NCBI GenBank assembly: GCA_016840085.1
Contig: JAEOTA010000017.1
Coordinates: forward strand, 1-64,000
DNA from: Promethearchaeota archaeon
GTDB taxonomy: Archaea > Asgardarchaeota > Lokiarchaeia > Sigyniarchaeales > SOKP01
Direction: 5' to 3'
Length of the DNA: 64,000 nt
Shown here: positions 63,256 to 64,000 of the stretch, piece by piece
Layout: each line of letters begins with the position of its first letter
How positions within the stretch are numbered: the stretch's first letter is position 1
Translations under genes and position numbers: made by a program
The notes under the pieces: generated by a model
The model's input: only the letters and a program-made list of their open reading frames with translations
Told to the model about the DNA's origin: nothing
The model's database searches: none

Positions 63256-64000
63256 AATGATAAAAAGGAAAATTAAAATTATATTTCTATTCCTTAGTAT
63301 ACTTCTTTCTTATTTATGCTTCTCAATTATTTATTTGGATTCTTCTTTTTCTTCAGCCGAAATTTTGAACAATGATTTGAATGATGTAAATCTTAAATTT
63401 TCAGATGATTCTCAAGAAAATGTTATAGTGTTTTTTAACAGTTCTTTTTACGATCCCAATGTTATCTCTGATTTTGAATCTTATGGAGGTTTTGTGAAGG
63501 TAGAATGGAAGAATGTTTTTTCTTCATTTTCAGGTTTTGCTGGTAACATTCCAGAAGAAAACATATCTACTTTTCAGAATAATTATCCAGAAGCTACAAT
63601 AGAAACTGATGAGATATTAGAAACTCAAATGAATTATGCTTCCATTCAAACAGGTGGTTTTAATTCAACTTGGTATTTAGAGGGGTTTAAAGGCAATAAT
63701 AATTGTTCTATAGCTGTATTAGACACTGGGATTAATCCAACTCATGATTTCTTTCCAAATGGTTATATTCCGTCAGATTTAAACGGAAGTATAGTTGGTT
63801 GGGAAAATTTTGTGAATAGTCAATCCATCTATGATGATAATGGGCACGGTACTTTTATATCTTCTGTAATCTCAGGAACTGGCACGGATTCTTATGATTC
63901 AAATGACCATTCAAAAGTTAAAATACAAGAGAATTATACACATACCGAATTATTTGAGGATTATTCCCCTTCCAAAAATTACTCATTAAAAATATTCACA
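63248..64000 (+). CDS. Subtilisin-family (S8) secreted protease, 3' truncated by the window
   Basis: The start is ATG 63248, which overlaps the stop of the preceding gene, or ATG 63257. A signal peptide IKIIFLFLSILLSYLCFSII is followed by an I9-like propeptide (ENVIVFFNSSFYDPNVIS). Then come catalytic Asp in AVLDTGINPTHDFF and catalytic His in DDNGHGTFISSVISGTG. The Ser block lies beyond the edge. Position after the permease and the surface protein suggests one operon, with the protease as a likely processor of it (inference). Confidence 0.88.
   Translation, partial: MIKMIKRKIKIIFLFLSILLSYLCFSIIYLDSSFSSAEILNNDLNDVNLKFSDDSQENVIVFFNSSFYDPNVISDFESYGGFVKVEWKNVFSSFSGFAGNIPEENISTFQNNYPEATIETDEILETQMNYASIQTGGFNSTWYLEGFKGNNNCSIAVLDTGINPTHDFFPNGYIPSDLNGSIVGWENFVNSQSIYDDNGHGTFISSVISGTGTDSYDSNDHSKVKIQENYTHTELFEDYSPSKNYSLKIFT

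Noticed and set aside
1..64000. CRISPR arrays, tRNA and rRNA genes
   Set aside because: No regularly spaced repeats and no tRNA T-loop or rRNA-like stretches were noticed on reading. A tRNAscan/Infernal run would settle small RNAs.

Overview
The window looks like a piece of an Asgard archaeon genome, most likely Lokiarchaeia-like. This is inferred from content, since no rRNA, tRNA or ribosomal gene is present to prove it. The DNA is strongly AT-rich. It encodes archaeal or anaerobic-fermentative enzymes: a two-subunit B12 acyl-CoA mutase with MeaB, indolepyruvate:ferredoxin oxidoreductase, ADP-forming acyl-CoA synthetase alpha subunits, GapN-type dehydrogenase, ferredoxin-fused EtfA and HdrD-like CCG proteins. 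It also has very large secreted proteins held by a C-terminal membrane helix. TATA-like boxes sit just upstream of several starts.

Layout. 0-5 kb: a TetR regulator with a candidate operator, a decayed ferredoxin-nitroreductase, then meaB and the two mutase subunits on the minus strand. 5-12 kb: mixed genes (DUF1801, a broken VapC, gapN, a membrane alpha/beta hydrolase, an MBL hydrolase, a CPBP protease, DUF998). 12-15.3 kb: acyl-CoA dehydrogenase, EtfB and ferredoxin-EtfA. 16-19 kb: a 1022-residue surface protein. 19.5-23.9 kb: iorB, iorA, an ADP-forming acyl-CoA synthetase alpha subunit and a tandem ACT protein, which together form an amino-acid fermentation module. 24-27.6 kb: two methyltransferases, TauE/SafE and small proteins. 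27.8-35.3 kb: a TPR-nitrilase giant interrupted by one in-frame UGA, an MntA/HepT pair, a UbiA-type prenyltransferase, a second nucleotidyltransferase/HEPN pair, and decayed copies of the UbiA and nitrilase genes. 35.3-39.8 kb: two HdrD-like proteins, a frameshifted ABM-like gene, a PEBP protein and an AmrS-like radical SAM enzyme. 40-43.5 kb: four tandem alpha/beta hydrolases, the third frameshifted in an A10 run. 43.5-48.8 kb: MFS transporter, left-handed beta-helix acyltransferase-like protein, a second acyl-CoA synthetase alpha subunit and two glycerophosphodiester phosphodiesterases. 48.8-52.7 kb: a block of small genes bounded by a ~92-bp inverted repeat that carries promoter, RBS and first codons, ending in an RNase III gene followed by two perfect palindromes. 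55-64 kb: MacB-like ATPase, 1004-residue permease, 1303-residue secreted protein and a subtilisin that runs off the window, apparently one transcription unit.

How the genes fit together. Amino-acid and acyl-CoA degradation dominates. IOR makes acyl-CoA and reduced ferredoxin, and the ADP-forming synthetase would conserve the thioester as ATP; its ATP-grasp beta subunit is not in the window. The acyl-CoA dehydrogenase feeds EtfAB. The B12 mutase rearranges a CoA ester, but its visible active-site residues are not those of methylmalonyl-CoA mutase. The most unusual signals are this altered mutase, the UGA-interrupted TPR-nitrilase, the duplicated leader shared by a phosphodiesterase gene and RNase III, the decayed duplicated segment around two HEPN/nucleotidyltransferase pairs, and the ABC-permease/surface-protein/subtilisin locus. 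Several disruptions are single-base events, two of them at or beside A-runs, so sequencing or assembly error has to be excluded before biology is claimed.
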